NCBI GenBank assembly: GCA_025200525.1 | Contig: CM045762.1 | Location: 26,874,600 to 26,938,599 of the forward strand | Direction: 5' to 3' | DNA from: Camellia lanceoleosa | Lineage: Eukaryota; Streptophyta; Magnoliopsida; Ericales; Theaceae | DNA length: 64,000 nt | Part shown: piece by piece, positions 35,427 to 47,459 of the stretch | Numbering within the stretch: the stretch's first letter is position 1 | Layout of the letters: each line of letters starts with the position of its first letter | Notes under the pieces: model-generated | Seen by the model: the letters and a program-made list of their open reading frames with translations, nothing else | Told to the model about the DNA's origin: nothing | Databases searched by the model: none | Translations under genes and position numbers: made by a program

Positions 35427-37020
35427 GTAATTATTTTATTTAACACAAGATATATTATATTTTTATGATAGAATATAATCATACATTGATATTATGTGTT
35501 AATATTATTGTACTAAATTTTTTCTTGCAAGTTAATCGGATTTTGAAATAGATTCATTTTAATTGTTTGAATTATTTATCTTAAAGTAGATTTATTTTAA
35601 ATTAATTTTATTTTCACTAGTATATGTTATATGTGTATCCATCTATGTGTTTTTTTAGGTATAATTGTATTTTTAGACAAAAATTACATTATAAATGAAA
35701 TCTTTCAGTGTAAGTCTGATCCATAGAAATGGATTTACATCATATAGAGAGAAAATTTGCATTTCATAAAAATAATTAAAAAAAAAAAGTCAATTAATTA
35801 ATTACTTAATTCCACTGTCCCACTTGGATTTTTATTTTTCAGGTGACGTATTGACTTTTAAATAGTTTTCTCTCTTTGTCTCTTTCTTGCAGAACCAAGA
35901 GACCTTGTTGTGAACTTAGGTTGTTTTGGTATTTCGGTGAGAGTTTTTTTTTCTGAGTGTCGAATCATTCATACTATAAAATTTATTAAGTAGATTATTT
36001 ATGTAAAAAATTAAATTAATTAAATATTTATAACTCTAGAATAAAAGTACATTTATATTTTTAAAAATAAACAGTTAACATAATTTTAATAATTTTTTAA
36101 AACAATTAGAATCTGATCATGGGATGTAAATTTTTGATTAATTTAATTTTTTATATAGATAATATACTTAATAAATTCTAAAATATAAATTATTTGGATT
36201 ATCAAAAAAATATCCAGAAAACATCCCACAAAAAAACAAAATTACAAATGCAACTGCATGGTAGGATTTCTGATTCGGAAAAGATATTTGTTTGGTTACA
36301 AATGCAATTGACTTGGCACTTTCTTAGAAAGAATCACTTTGTTTGGTTAGAGTTTTCTAAAAATACTTTTTAAAAAATTTTATTTTCTTATTTTTCGTAT
36401 TTTTTTGTTTTTACTAAATTGTTTTAATATTTTAAGTAATTTTTTTTAATTTTTAGACATACCTAACATAAATATACCTAAAAAGTAAAAAATTTGTGAA
36501 AAAAAAAAACCTTTTAAAAATTCACTAAATACCAAATATACAAATATATATATATACGAGAATTCAATATATTTTTTTATATTTTTATGTATTTATTAAT
36601 TTTTTAAAATATTTTTTCACGTATTTTTTTACTTTTTAGATACATCTAAGTAAGGTGCATCTAAAAAAGTAAAAAAAAATATTTAAAAATTTTAAAAATA
36701 TTCACTAAAAACAAAAAAATATGAAAATTAAAAAACTTAATTTTCAAAAAATTTAATTCAAAAAACACAAACTAAACACACTGATTAACTTTTTGCAGGA
36801 GAAGTTATTCTATGCTTATGTGGCAGTCCTCAATAGTGTCTTAAATTTAAATGCTATTGGAGTATACAATTAGACCTAATTTTAAGTTGGTATTTGAAAG
36901 GGGAGGCTTCTTTCCCATCGGTCTATATATTGGACAGTGGTGTTGGCTAGTGGTGGGCCCAAATTAGGGTCCAGATTAATAATTCAAACTGTACCGGATT
37001 TGTTGGGTATATTATTTTTA

Positions 37021-37313
37021 GGGTAAACTACCAATAGGTCCTACTTGGGAGACTTATTACCCAATAGGTCCTACTTTGAGACTTATTACCCATTAAGTCC
37101 TATTTGATATAATTTATTAAGTGATAAAGACAAATTTTATCAGTCTTTTTTTTTTATGAATAATTTTATAGTGATAAATTTATCAGTCTCTTTTTTTATG
37201 AATAATTTTTTAGTGATAAATTTATCACTCTCTTATTTTTATAATATTAAATTTATTAGTTAGAACTTGTAGGTAAATAAGTCTAGTGAATAGGACTAAT
37301 TGGTAAGTACCCC
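37021..37313. mobile_element. Mutator-type MITE, 293 bp
   Basis: Ends GGGTAAACTACCAATAGGTCC and GGGGTACTTACCAATTAGTCC (complement) form the inverted repeat. TTATTTTTA is duplicated on both sides (37012-37020 and 37314-37322), and copy B has one uninterrupted TTATTTTTA site. The terminal sequence resembles the MITE at 40726-41000 and the Pack-MULE at 49055-50488. Confidence 0.8.
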
Positions 37314-37375
37314 TTATTTTTATAAAAAGTTACGTTAATAAGATATCAATAGTTATTTGATCAGATTACATTTGT

Positions 37376-38115
37376 GTCAACAGTTTATTTTAAAAATCAT
37401 AATTATCGTTGATATAAATGTGAAATGTGAATTAATCAAATGGATATCCAATCAATTTTACTTTTTATAAAAATAATGACCTCAATAAATCTTACATATT
37501 AAACAGTTTAAATTATCGAAATAAGTCCAGAACAAAGTCCACCATAGGCTGACTATACCCTCGTGCCCAATTGCACACCAGAGAGGAGCTTCTACTTATT
37601 GAAAAATTAAAATATAAGAGCAATTGTCCTCACTACTACCTTAAATTGAACCACGTTTGAGAACTTAATCTTAAGTTTTAAAAAGAAAATAAAGAGTTAC
37701 TAAAAAATTATGAATTTATTTTTTGAGACAATTACTAATTTATATATTACTAAATTACTTTATACTGTGAGCAAGATTCACATTATTACATGATATATAA
37801 TATATTAATGTAAATTATTAATTGTTTATATTTCTTTCTTATTCATGATTGGACTTATATGAAGGTGTCAATGTCATGAAGTCAATAAGGACTTGGAATA
37901 AAAATACTTCACGATCTATAGACCCAAATGAAAATCTGTAGGGAATTATAGAAATTCATTCCATACCTATATTATTATATTATTAAATATTTAGTTAATG
38001 TTATGGTACATAAGTTTTTGTGATGTTAATTATCACAAATATTATAAGTAGATCATCTTTAGTCAAAACTAAAAAAAATAGTTATAATCACACACCACAT
38101 AAGGTATAATCAAAT
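37376..38115. other. intergenic, no gene supported
   Basis: AT-rich; no open frame of note and no recognised element. Its counterpart in copy B is lost in or beyond the assembly gap. Confidence 0.5.
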
Positions 38116-38533
38116 GAATCTAAATCCTCTCCTTGGATCTTCTCTACTTGTCTCCCTATTTGGTGAGCCATTGGGCCCAATTTTAATAATTCGAACCGTT
38201 CACATTTTAGGATTTGTCGAGTATATCATACTCGTAAAAAGTCAAGTCAATTGAATATCGGAAACTACATGTTCGGATCATCGAACTAAAAATCATTTTA
38301 TTAAAAAATAAAACTATTTATTAATTTTTTTTTAATAAATAATTTTTAGTTCAATGATCCAAACACATGATTTCCGATATTCAATTAACTTGACTTTTTT
38401 TACAGGTATGATATACTCGACAAATTTTAAAATATGAACGATTCAAATTATCAAAACTTAGCCCAAAAGTGGGCCCAATAGCCCACCAAGTAGGAGCCAA
38501 GTAGAGAAGACCCAAGGAGAGGATCAGGACTCT
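38116..38533. mobile_element. hAT-type foldback MITE, 418 bp
   Basis: Two arms of about 190 bp are inverted copies (landmarks ATCCTCTCCTTGG, GGGCCCAAT, TATCATACTCG and GATCATCGAACTAAAAAT with their complements) around a short AT-rich centre near 38320. AATCAAAT flanks both ends (38108-38115 and 38534-38541), an 8-bp duplication as made by hAT transposases. The transcript would form a long near-perfect hairpin. Confidence 0.8.
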
Positions 38534-38788
38534 AATCAAATACCTTTTGAATCATAAACAAAATAATATTATAGTCAATAGTTATAACTAACACCATAAT
38601 ATGTTATAATTAAAGGTAGAGGGATATGGAAAACAAGGGTAAAATAGGCATTTTAAAAAATTAATTGCTTATATTAGGTTTTTCCATTAATTGATTTAAC
38701 AGTTAACTAACGAAAAAAATTAAATTGTAATGTAAGTTTAAACCTTAAGGAGAAGGATGTAATTTTCAGAATGTGAGGGGGGTACTTA

Positions 38789-39388
38789 GAGCATCCACAG
38801 TGGAGCAGTTAACCCTCCATTAGTGTCAGATGTTAAACTTTTGACCAGTCAAGTTCCATTTTGTTCATACAATGGAGCTGCTAAGTTGTTCATTAGTGGT
38901 CAAAGTTAGTGTCAGATGGTAAATAATGTGTTAACTGCAGCCAACATTTCAGCCAGCAAGGGAGAGAGAGGAAAGTGCCATGGGGTCATCTGGCTGGATG
39001 TTCAACCGATTGTCTCCCTGAACGTTCGGCCCTTCAAGTAGAAAAGAAAAATTGCATAGGTTTTTTTGGGCAACCGGATGATCTTATGGCCGGCCAGCTA
39101 TTACCAAGCAAATGTGTTAAGCAGCGAAAGAGAAGCGGCGTTGCTGCAAGGAGGTGTGGGGCCCACTACACTTTTCAATTATTTTATATTTTAATTATTA
39201 TTTATATATATATATATATATATTCTTAACCAAAAACCTTAACACATTTATTGTATCACCATTCACTTACTATTTACTCACTAAATCAATAAACTCTTAA
39301 CACACATTTTTGGGTTCTACTTTTATCACTTTTTTTTTCATATAACACACTTTAAGACACATTTTTCACACATCCATTGTGGATGCTC
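38789..39388. mobile_element. non-autonomous TIR element, 600 bp
   Basis: GAGCATCCACAGTGGA at the left and TCCATTGTGGATGCTC at the right form a terminal inverted repeat of a type common in plant MITEs. The interior is AT-rich with a (TA)n run at about 39203-39224 and a short non-convincing frame (38975-39229). The target duplication is unclear, so the superfamily is open. Confidence 0.7.
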
Positions 39389-40725
39389 TTGTATTAAAGA
39401 CAAATCTTTATTTCCCTACCCATATATCAATATTTTGAATAAATATTTTATATCGCTAACCAATAATAAACTTATATATGATGAGTAAATTGCACTTTCA
39501 ATGAATAACTACCTTGTCATATATATATTAGTAGTTAGTATACGTGATGTGTGTGTAATTCAAATAAATAAAAGAAAAACAAATTATTTAGTATATGTTG
39601 TATGTCACTTAATAATAATAATTAGGGATGTGTGTCCTGGGTGTGCTTCAAATATAAATTTCAATTTTAAATTAAAAATATATGTTAAGTGGTGAAAGTG
39701 TTACTCTTGTGTCCCTATAGTGGTTATTATTATTTTTTATTTTGGACGGGAAATTGATGCTATTGCTTTTTTCTTTTTCCCTTTTGAATGAAAAAATTGA
39801 CACGTGACAATGGAATGAAGTTCATGTACACCAAGTGAACTTGTTCACTTTATATGAAAGATAGAAGATAGATAGATAGATTGATTTTTATTTTTTTTTT
39901 TTTATTTGGGTATTTTCTAACATAAGGGGTTGCTTGGGAAGTAGTTTTTTTGAATAAGTTATTCAAAAAGTCAAACTAAATTATCACATTACTCTCTCTA
40001 TTTTTTTACATATCTTTTCATAAAAAATTAAAAATTTAACTAAAACAATCAATTTCCAAACAAACTATCAATACAAAAAGTATTACTCATACATAAAATT
40101 TATAACCAAAAAAAAAAAAAATCACAATAACAACGCGACAATGTCATCTTGATAAATAAATATCATCTTTTTGGTTATTTTGTTTGAGAGTGAATGGTGG
40201 GTGTTTAGGAAGTGACTTTTTTTGTGTGGGTTTTTATATTTTTTGGGCTAAAATTTGAGTAACAAAATTAATATATTTTTGAATAATTTTTTAATGTTTT
40301 GTAAAAAGATGTGTAAAAAATCAAATGAATGAAAATCAATTTTTAACTTTTTTTGTAGGAGTTGAAAACTATTTTATTTTTGAGATTTTTTGTTGAATTG
40401 TTGGCTTTCAGACTAAAAGTGAGTGTTGCCGAACAAGATCTAAATCATATTATTCTATATAAAAATTATGTAGGAATTTTTTATTTGTATATAATTACTC
40501 ATAAATATATATAACCGTGTCTAGGTAGAATTTATGTGTATAGGCAAATATTAATTTTATAGGGTTAATTTCACTTTTGTTTTCTTTTTTTTTTTTAAAT
40601 TTCATTCATAAACTATCCATTTTTTCTATTTAGCCGTTAAAGTTTCTAATTTCTATCTATATGATTGAATTGGAGACAATTACACAAATCGATTTTTATT
40701 GAAGCCTAATTTGATAAAAATATAT
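39389..40725. other. intergenic, no gene supported
   Basis: AT-rich with T-runs (for example 39890-39905); nothing recognised on either strand. Confidence 0.5.
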
Positions 40726-41000
40726 GGGTAAATTACAAATAGGTTCTAATAGTTGGACTTAATTTTTATAAAGTCCTATTGAAAATAAATCTTGGTAAAA
40801 TTGTCGCTAAAAATATTTTTTTTTGTGACAATTTTTTTATATATGTCGCTAAAAATTGACAATTAGTGATGTTTTTTTGTTATAATTTTTATAAATTGTC
40901 TCTAAAACTTACAATTAGTGACATTTTTTTATGACAAATTTTTTTCATAGGACCTATTAAACAATAAGTCCACTTACTAGAATCTACACGTAAGTACCCC
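40726..41000. mobile_element. MITE related to 37021-37313, 275 bp
   Basis: It begins GGGTAAATTACAAATAGG and ends CGTAAGTACCCC, the same terminal pattern as the MITE at 37021. Inside are repeated GTCGCTAAAAAT/GTGACA motifs. Flanks are AT-repeat (AATATAT on both sides), so the target duplication is not unique. Confidence 0.6.
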
Positions 41001-41522
41001 AATATATATATATATATATATGTTATTTTAGAATTTGAACAATTTAAATCATACAACAAAATAGTTATTTTTTATTATTATTTTGAACAACTTACACCCC
41101 ACGATCAATTTAAAGGGTGTTTGTTTGTATGATTTAAGTTGTCCTAATTATAAAATTATCTTTTTGGCCATCAAATTAGAATATAATAATTATTAATTTG
41201 TATAATTATCTCCAATTGGACCACCTGGATAAAACTTCAGCAACTAAATAGACAAAATAAGAATTTAGATATGAACAAAAAAATTGGTAATAATTTACAA
41301 AATAAAGGTGAAATTAACCCTAATTTCTATATTGTGGTATTACAATGAGTATAACCACCAGGTAGGGCAAAACATTCATAAGCATAACCACAAATGAACA
41401 TGTATATCTCACTTAAAACATAAATAAATTACATTCTTAGCCTAACATAATAGAAATACACAATCTAGAATAAGCTGGCTTAAATATCTGATTATTCAAA
41501 AATATATATATACATGCACAAT

Positions 41523-43177
41523 CTAGAGTTCTAGAGGCTGCCAAAATATTAAACCAGCTCCCTCAAACTTCTCCATTGTGATTTGATCAATTTGCCCTGC
41601 CATCTCAGCTGTCATATGGTTCTTCCAATCTCCTACCTCACCTTGCCTAAAAGACACTCGATTTTCAATCACTAATTCACTTCTATTTTTCGTCTTTAGG
41701 TCTTATGCACCTCTAAATTGCTCAAATTGAAAAAACTACCAAGGCCGACCCTGAGTTTTCAGGGCCTAAGGCGAAACAAAAACAGAGACCTATATTTACA
41801 AATAAAAAAAAAATCATCCTATTTAGTATCATTACCATCGATTGATACAAAAATAGATATCAAAATGTATTCATACCAAAAAAAAAAAAAAAGTTACCAA
41901 AATTATGAAAACTTTATTCAATTAAAATGTATTGAATATGTATTGAATTAATTGTTGTTTATTGAATATGTTGTTTATGAGTGTAGTTGCATTGTTGTCT
42001 ATTGAATATGTTATGTATGAATGTGATTGAGATTGAATTAATTATTTATTCCACTAAAATCTGATAAAAAAAGAAAATAAAAAAAAATTAGGGGCCCTAT
42101 TTTAGGCCACTAACATTTTGTATGTGTATGTAGTGTTTCTCATTCAAGAGTCACCAACATTTTGCATATATTTTAATTTTAATTGGGCCAAACCATACTT
42201 ATAAACAAATATGGGCTCAATATAACATTTTAGGGTCCTTTAGATTGGTCTTAAAATAACAAAAATAATTTAGATCTATTTATATTTGTAATATACTATA
42301 ATATTTTTCTAAATTTGAAGGACCTATTTTGAATCAATTTTTTGCGACCTAAGGTAGATACCTCAATGGCCTTAGCCCATGGCCAGTTCTTAAAACTACA
42401 CAACTTAATTATTTCCTGAACCGCATCTTTCCTTTCTTCATCAAACGGGAAAGGACAACCAAGAAACTCTGCCAATTTTGTTACCCATATCATCGGTCAC
42501 GTCTTCATATCCTCAAACTTTAAAAATAAATGAAAAATAAATAAAAAAATCAGGCAATTCTATGCTCTCTTTCGAATACCCCAACACATAGTCCCAAAAG
42601 GGTTGATATAGCGAGAGCCCTTTGGAAAAAAGTTCGAACATCTCATCTAAGGACAATGCTTGCACGTCCTTCCGTGTCATTTTATTCATGAAGTGCCACA
42701 GAGAAACAAACACATCTTTTGGATTTCGGATCATGTAAACAATTTTACAATCTGAAGTCAATATTGACTCTGGTAGCTAGGTGTAAGGAATGTGTGTGGC
42801 CACCAAGGGAAGATCTAAAATTGGGTTTTTCGGGTTTTGGTCAGCATACGTTCATGTGGGCTTGTGGTTAGCAAAGGGTGGGTAAGGTATTGAAATTTGT
42901 TTGGGTTCATGATGGCAAAACACAAGGCCTTGAGCCATGTTGTGCCCAATTTTGGAATCGTGCTGAGGAGGACATCAGTCGGTCTAGGTTTAAATTGTTG
43001 CTGGACTAGCTTGACTGATTTTAGGCCATTTGTGTTGTACCAAAAGCCTTGGTGCATATGAAAGTGATTGATTATTCAATTTTTGTCACTAGGAAGTATT
43101 AAGAGTATGCTTGATTTGATTTCTTTGGCTCTTTGATTCATCTACGTTGTCGTGGCATTCGGGGACTGAAGATTCAT
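41523..43177 (-). pseudogene. cytosolic sulfotransferase (flavonol sulfotransferase-like), decayed and interrupted
   Basis: Sulfotransferases of this family move the sulfuryl group from PAPS to hydroxyls of small metabolites in the cytosol. Read downwards from an ATG at 43177: an early stop, then HMHQGFWYNTNGLKSV, the 5'-phosphosulfate loop PKLGTTWLKAL (Leu for the usual Ser), HPLLTT, a frameshift, NPKNPILDLPLVATHIPYT, an in-frame TAG, the 3'-phosphate site CKIVYMIRNPKDVFVSLWHF, and the segment around KLAEFLGCPFPFDEERKDAV. A 652-bp hAT element then splits the codons for LCSF and NLSNLEV. The C-terminus resumes at 41730 and holds FRQGEVGDWKNHMT and a normal ending at TAG (41525-41523). The order is complete and single-exon, but stops and frameshifts mark a pseudogene. 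Confidence 0.88.
41740..42391. mobile_element. hAT-type insertion in the sulfotransferase
   Basis: The element is flanked by AAAACTAC (41732-41739 and 42392-42399), an 8-bp duplication. Termini read CAAGGCCGACCCTGAG on the left and GCCCATGGCCAGTTCTT on the right; next to them lie GGCCTAAGGCGAAA and TTTTGCGACCTAAGG, a pattern widespread in plant hAT-like repeats. Removing it and one duplication restores the sulfotransferase sequence across the junction. No transposase frame is present. Confidence 0.8.
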
Positions 43178-43934
43178 CAAATTGATGGCTTGTTTCTGTG
43201 AAAAATAAGGTCTAAATAGTATCTTCTGACAGATTAGTATATCGTATCAGTAGTTTAAAATTTCAATATGTATCCATCATCCTGGAAAGTAGTGTATACA
43301 AATTAACTTCTTTAATTAAAATTGGTTGGTTGATGGCATTTTGTCAAATAGGTATTTATAGTGTTAATTTATACCATGAATTAAAAGGATAATCCAAACA
43401 AATCATAATAGATTAGGAGAGAATCTCCCCTAATCTCATCAAATAATTCATACAATCTCATTAGTAAATGTTAATGTCAATAGCTTAGTGAAATGGAAAA
43501 TCCTATCAAATGAACCTAATCTAATTCTGTTCTTTCATTAACTATTCTTTGCCTACCACAATTTTCTCTTCCATTATTCACATTCCTTCACTCAGCATTG
43601 TAAATCTATGCGATTATTTCTTTAGATTTCAAAGGAATCATAGTGATAATCCTTCATGTACAATTCTTGATATTGGAAAAAAAATTAAAAACATTTTCTG
43701 CGGAAGATATTTTCCCGGAAAAGTTTTGCTTAAGAAAATATTTTCTGCAACTAGATACACGAGACATCATTTTTTTCTGCACCTGACTGCAACTAGATAC
43801 ACGAGACATATCATTTTTTCTTGTTCAAGATACATAGACAGAGATAGCTTAGCGCAAACTTACAAGCTTAGAACACACAAAACCTATAATTGCAAAGCAA
43901 ACAACTATTTTAAAAGCTTATTTCCTCTAACAAT
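43178..43934. other. intergenic, no gene supported
   Basis: It contains a 41-bp tandem duplication at 43746-43830 (CTGCAACTAGATACACGAGA twice). The spacing to the DUF2921 stop is short, so its 3' UTR probably lies at 43700-43934. Confidence 0.5.
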
Positions 43935-46708
43935 TTACTCACTGCTTACCACAGGCACCTTCTCATACACTGCTTCTGCCTCCCTAAATCTCCGGGGAAG
44001 GAAAAACCGGCCCCCAAATCGCTGCTGCAAGTAAATGATGATTGCGAATGCTACACCCCCACAAGAAATACCGACATCCCAAGCCGTGGAATAATAATCT
44101 GTGCTCGGGTTTGCATAGATATATGACTCTTCAAATTGTTCGCGAGCGTAGTTGTGAGCCCTGTAAAGATCGTACGCGTGTGGTAACAAGCGAATGAATG
44201 TTGTTCCAATGTAGAACGAGCGCGAAAGGGGTTTTTCTCCTGAAATTCGGAACATGTTGAGGAGGATTTGAGGGAAGAGGAACCCATCAAGGACCAAACC
44301 ACCATAAGATTTTAGAGCCCCCCATAGAGAATTTTGTTGATGTACAACAATAGTAGCAGCTACACCATAGGAAGAATACATTGTATTGTCAGACTTATTG
44401 TTCCTCAAATTGAGAAACAATGCAACCAAAACCCCGACTATGTATAATGGTATTGACACAAATAGAGCCTTTTTTTCTGCAACCCACGAGGCCTTTTGGT
44501 TGTTTTCGCCTCCCAACCGCGCAGACCATGTCAATTGGAGTAGTCGGAATTGCAACAAGAAAGCCACCATTGTAACAATTCTCACCGTCACCTCATTAAC
44601 TTCAAACCATCCACCACTCCTGAGCAATTGGCTACGCCTATCGCGCTTTCCCAAGAAGAGGGTCTCAAAGTTCAACACAAGTGGAATCATGTGCCCGAAA
44701 ACAAGGATCACAAGCATGACAAGAGACGCGAGGGGAAGCAATCCCGGGTTTTTCCTCACGTAAAAGATTTGTAACACCACGAAGACACAAGCTAGCGTGT
44801 TGGAGATCAAAACCATGGCGATTTCCAAATCCATTCGCCATATTGAATTCCTCGCATCCTCGGTGTAGTATGTCGATGCAGACACTTCCAATTGTGTGAA
44901 GTAAAGAGGGTCGGTTTCCTTCCTCGTGCTCTTAATGGTTCCCTTGATTTGACCCCCATTTTTTGAATTCATCGGTTGGTATTGGAATTTCACAACCACC
45001 TCACAGTCCATTGATTCAGTTTTTGATCTCTGATCGTCTTTACTCAGCTTTGTACACGCTACCATACAGAGATTTCCTGTTTCCTCATCATAGACACCTT
45101 CTGCAGAAATTTGAAGTATGTTGAGTGGATTAGAGGAAAAATTAGTAAGAGATGAAATGTCATAAATACTTATGGCATAGCTTATATTCACTGGGCCAGT
45201 ATAGCTTCTCTTTGCCTCCATTTCAGACTCATAGCGCCCTGAGCTGAACATGACCACGGAATTGTCTTCATAACTTTCATCCCCACAAACAGGGATATGC
45301 ATAACCCCAAGCATTTTTCGCCTTGGAATCTTTGATTCTCATGTTGTTAAGCCTCATGTCATAAGAATTCGCCTCAGGATATCTCTCCTTTCTTTTTAAC
45401 AGGATTGTTGTTGTTCATTGGGCATGATTTTCTCACTCTTTCCATTTGGGTATAATTATATCTCAAACCAGAAACCCCAACCATGTTATTTTCATAGCTT
45501 CCAAACATGATTTTGTTGAAATAACCCTCTTCATCGACAGTCTTGTTAGTCCAAATCTGCCCAACAATGCCTTCCCTGTTCTTGATTGACCACAAAGCAG
45601 GGTACTTGAAGCTCATCCTGATCGAGCAATCGCCAGCGTGATCGTCTTTCAAGACTCTACAAGCAACTATGCACAACTGTCTCTCTGTCTCATTCCACGA
45701 TGCCTCTGCAACGAGCGTTGAATTGGGTTCGAAAGGCTGATTGTAACCCATATAACTACCGTTCCCGAATTGTATCAAGAACCGAACCTTTCGCTCATCC
45801 TCAGAGCACTGAATCGAGTCCATGGACATCACATAAGGCAAATAATCAATACCGTCATCAAGAACAGTGCAATTCTTCTTCTTCGTAGAAGAATTGCACT
45901 CGTTCTTGTACTTTAAAACGGCATCGATTCGCCTCTGTGATGAACAGAACTTTCTTGGCGGCAACGAAAGAGATTGATCAATTGGAAAATCAATCCCACT
46001 ATCACACCCATTACCAGACTCTCCTGAGTACTTGTAATTTCTGGTTTCAGAGAAGCCCAAGATACAAACAGGTTCGAAGTAATTCGAATCAGTTGAAGAG
46101 CTCAAACTCACCAAACTTCCAGAAATCAAGCTATCAACTATGGTGGGATTCATGACATAGTTGAGCTTCAAAACTGCATGGAAATTGAGATTTTTTGCTG
46201 AACCCACCATGCAAATCTTCCCGGATTTCTCTGACAAAAACCCATTTAGCAAAAACTTCACTGAACTCCGAGAATCGTTGAAATATCGGCCATAGCGAGA
46301 GTGGTAATAATCGTTTGTAGATTGGAAGTGAAGGTAGGCTTCGATTTTGTAAACTCCATTTGTATTGGTTTTGAAGATGTGTTTGGTGGGTTCGAATGAG
46401 ATATATTTGTGGGGATTGAAAGAGAATTGAGAGAAGTTGGTGGTGGAGGTGGTGGTGGTGGTGGTGGTGGTGGTGGTGGTGGTGGTGAGAAGTCCATCGC
46501 CGCCGTGGAAGTAGCTGAAGGGTGATTGGAGATGGGGGTAGATTGTGTAGTCAGGGATAGTTGGGTCTGATTCAGGGACAGTTGAAGAGCAGTGATCAGA
46601 GTAAGAGAGTGATGGTGGGGTTGAAGAAGAGATTGGAGTTGCAGAGAAGATGGTGAAGAGAGAGAGAAGTAAGAAAGATTGAAGAGACATAGTTGCAAAT
46701 TTCTTCAT
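43935..46708 (-). CDS. DUF2921 family membrane protein, intronless, two frameshifts near the middle
   Basis: The first open frame (46708-45374, 444 codons) starts MKKFATMSLQSFLLLSLFT, a signal peptide, then a poly-Thr tract from (ACC)n (46440-46490) and the extracellular-type N-terminal repeats of DUF2921. The second (45314-43935, 459 codons) carries a further repeat and about seven hydrophobic membrane segments, including IAMVLISNTLACVFVVLQI, LPLASLVMLVILVFGHMIPL and VRIVTMVAFLLQF, ending VPVVSSE. Between them a third frame encodes ERYPEANSYDMRLNNMRIKD and KNAWGYAYP. Two shifts of the same sense, near 45395 and 45310, therefore break one gene of about 920 residues. The function of the family is not established. 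This may be a young pseudogene or two base errors. Confidence 0.85.
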
Positions 46709-46771
46709 TTCAAAAAGAAGATGAAGATAATGAAAGAGATGAGTTCACTAGATGTTGTGGAGAGTGTAGAA

Positions 46772-46779
46772 CTTTATAA
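46772..46779 (-). promoter_or_regulatory. TATA-like box of the DUF2921 gene
   Basis: The minus strand reads TTATAAAG about 65-70 bp before the ATG at 46708, a plausible spacing for a short leader. Confidence 0.45.
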
Positions 46780-46879
46780 TGGTGTTTGATCATTTGGTCA
46801 ATTTAAGTATAGTGAATGTGGATAAGGAAAGTAAAAATTGTGTAAGGGTGATATTATGTTATGGGTTTGGTTATGGTAT

Positions 46880-47070
46880 GCAACTTACACCTTACACCTT
46901 ACACCTTATACCTTACACTTACACCTACACCTTACACTTATACCTTTTGTGAAAAATTAAACCTTACACTTACACCTTTTTTGAAGTTGCATATGCTTAC
47001 ACCTTACACCTTACACTTACACCTTATACTTATACTTACACCTTACACTTACACTTTTTGTGTAAGTGGC
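46880..47070 (+). repeat. CTTACACC minisatellite
   Basis: Many tandem and near-tandem copies of CTTACACC, CTTACA and CTTATACC upstream of the DUF2921 gene, in two blocks. It is not a plant telomere repeat. Copy A lacks it at the matching place. Confidence 0.85.
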
Positions 47071-47153
47071 ACATGGTGTGCACTTGCACACTTAAGAAAA
47101 CTCCTTATGTTATAAATAACATGTAAAATTATTGTTTAATAATAAAATATTAT

Positions 47154-47313
47154 CAACAATGGTAGAGAGTCCTAATTTATGTGGCTCAAATGGCTCGAAT
47201 TTGCCAAAATAACGTCGTTTTGAGTACAAAACAATATCAAAATTGCCAAAACGACCGTTTTGGCAATTTTAAGCCATTTGAGCCACAGAAATTAGGGCCC
47301 TCAAATATTTTTC
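47154..47313. mobile_element. Mutator-type MITE, first copy (160 bp)
   Basis: AAATATTAT is duplicated on both sides (47145-47153 and 47314-47322), and copy A has the single uninterrupted site. Inside, TGGCTCAAATGGCTCGAATTT and its complement near the right end, with AAAACGACCGTTTTGG at the centre, make it a foldback. Confidence 0.8.
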
Positions 47314-47459
47314 AAATATTATATAGAAGGATGTTATTTAAATAGAACATACTATATCACTGTTGTTATTGAAAAAAATAATTATGATTTTGAATTCGGC
47401 AAGTTTTGAAGTAGATTGACTTCAATAATTTGGATTGTTGATGGGTCTAATTCAAATTA

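Larger units (their letters stand above)
31730..37375 (+). repeat. segmental duplication, copy A
   Basis: The backbone (31730-32280, 32546-32730, 35432-37020, 37314-37375) matches 46780-51400 in the same order and orientation. Shared landmarks include TTGGCAAGTTTTGAAGT, GTGTTAATATT with TGTACTAAATTTTTTC, and TGTGGCAGTCCTCAATAGTG. Copy A alone carries the insertions at 32281-32537, 32731-35426 and 37021-37313, and a local tandem duplication near 32085-32185. Its left end corresponds to the promoter region of the DUF2921 gene beside copy B. There is no coding frame in the backbone. Confidence 0.85.
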
